Positions 4,660 through 5,326 of a stretch of DNA of 5,326 bases are shown here, in pieces; position 1 is the first letter of the stretch; the number at the start of each line of letters is the position of its first letter. Origin of the DNA: JBEKEX01 sp050013615. Its GTDB lineage: Bacteria; Chloroflexota; Anaerolineae; Anaerolineales; Anaerolineaceae. Location: contig JBEKEX010000183.1 of the NCBI GenBank assembly GCA_050013615.1, positions 1-5,326 of the forward strand, given 5' to 3'. The position numbers were made by a program, and so were the translations under genes. The notes beneath the pieces were generated by a model, which worked only from the letters and a program-made list of their open reading frames with translations, was not told where the DNA came from and searched no databases.

Positions 4660-5326
4660 AATCGTTGCGCCGCGATGATGGTAATGTCGTCAGAAATAGG
4701 TTCAGTCTGGCGGAAAGCCACCAAACTGGATTCGATGGATTCTAACATACTACAAATCGATTTACCTTTCTGTTTTATGATCGCTTGGTACAGCCTGTCT
4801 TCTCCGAATGTTTCACCGCCGGGCGAAAAGCATTCGGTCACTCCGTCGGTATATAAGATGATCGAGTCTTTGGGATCAATCTGGATCGGATATTCTTGAT
4901 ATCGAACGTCGCCCAGAACGCCCAGCGCAATCCCTCCTTTGGGCAAGGCAGTAATTTTTTTGGAAGCGGCGTGGTATTGCAACGGGAGACAATGACCTGC
5001 GTTGGCATAGGTCAGCAACCCCAGATTGGCATCGAGCAGCACCATCGCCGCCGTGACGAACATGCCATCCGGCGTGTCGCGAAAGAGCAGCTCGTTGACG
5101 TGCCGCAGAATAGCCGCCGGCGAATCTGAATTCTGCGCATAGGCGCGGATGAGCGTACGCACCACGGTCATGTAAAGCGCTGCCGGGATGCCTTTGTCTG
5201 AGACGTCCGCAATGACCAGTGCCAAACGATTCTTGTGCAACCGGATCACGTCGTAAAAATCCCCACCGACCTGGCGGGCGGTCTGCCAGCGAACGTCCAA
5301 TTCCCAACCAGGGACTTCGGGCAAAT
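4656..5326 (-). CDS. SpoIIE/RsbU-type PP2C serine/threonine phosphatase, C-terminal catalytic part (5' end beyond window)
   Basis: The frame is open to the window edge, so this is a fragment of at least 222 residues. The TTG at 5322-5324 is very probably internal rather than a start, because the domain normally has sequence before the PGWEL block. Numbering from that Leu, RQVGGDFYD (17-25; Asp22), VIADVSDKGIPAAL (37-50; Asp40), ILYTDGVTE (156-164; Asp160) and ISDDITII (210-217; Asp212-Asp213) supply the metal-binding aspartates of a PP2C fold, all present. Relatives such as RsbU and SpoIIE dephosphorylate anti-anti-sigma (STAS) proteins. N-terminal sensor domains (GAF, PAS, HAMP) are common in this family but would lie outside the window. 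The gene ends in an ATGA overlap with the HAD gene, indicating one transcript. Target unknown. Confidence 0.93.
   Translation of the reverse strand, partial: LPEVPGWELDVRWQTARQVGGDFYDVIRLHKNRLALVIADVSDKGIPAALYMTVVRTLIRAYAQNSDSPAAILRHVNELLFRDTPDGMFVTAAMVLLDANLGLLTYANAGHCLPLQYHAASKKITALPKGGIALGVLGDVRYQEYPIQIDPKDSIILYTDGVTECFSPGGETFGEDRLYQAIIKQKGKSICSMLESIESSLVAFRQTEPISDDITIIAAQRL

Noticed and set aside
4876..5307. Minus-strand ORF of 143 codons within the PP2C phosphatase
   Set aside because: Alternate-frame shadow: the phosphatase frame carries all metal-binding motifs, whereas this one is Arg/Gly/Ala-rich without motifs.
5322..5324. TTG as the true start of the phosphatase
   Set aside because: It begins just before the PGWEL block inside the catalytic domain, lies two bases from the window edge, and its frame stays open; the gene almost certainly continues upstream.

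Overview
This window is about 5.3 kb of bacterial chromosome of moderate GC content. It looks like ordinary, compact housekeeping and signalling DNA: there is no insertion sequence, phage gene or CRISPR array. The gene set and protein styles suggest a member of the Chloroflexota, probably the Anaerolineae. The pointers are an LCP-family protein behind a Thr/Pro-rich linker, a 7-TM/GAF kinase with a degenerate H-box, a DivIC-like protein with a Trp-rich tail, and an ACT-domain protein of the COG3603 type. This assignment is inference from protein style, not from a marker gene.

The left block is on the minus strand. A seven-helix membrane kinase-like protein (466-2793) is followed 75 bases later by the start of a lipoprotein-type LytR-CpsA-Psr enzyme (1-390, running off the window). 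The kinase has an intact-looking ATP-binding domain, but its phosphoacceptor histidine is replaced by glutamine.

The central block is on the plus strand. A tRNA-Leu(CAG) gene (2934-3018) has a clear sigma70-type promoter (TTGACA, 16 bases, TAGAAT) and a strong intrinsic terminator. Between them lie two 20-base hairpin repeats that differ by compensatory changes. A DivIC/FtsB-like septum protein (3135-3512) follows; its best promoter predicts a leaderless mRNA. An ACT-domain protein (3548-3952) comes 35 bases later with a strong Shine-Dalgarno. The divergent region between the kinase and the tRNA (2794-2933) holds both promoters and four A-tracts spaced at roughly the helical repeat.

The right block is on the minus strand and converges on the ACT gene. 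A SpoIIE/RsbU-type PP2C phosphatase (5' end cut by the window edge) overlaps a HAD-family phosphatase/phosphomutase by ATGA. A 12-bp perfect hairpin with a T-run lies across the last codons of the HAD gene and appears to terminate the ACT transcript.

The genes fall into cell-envelope and division work (LCP, DivIC-like), signalling (pseudo-kinase-like sensor, PP2C phosphatase) and metabolism or ligand sensing (HAD, ACT). I see no convincing novel multigene system. The most interesting items are the tandem tRNA-trailer hairpins, the H-to-Q kinase, the leaderless division gene and the terminator embedded in a convergent gene.
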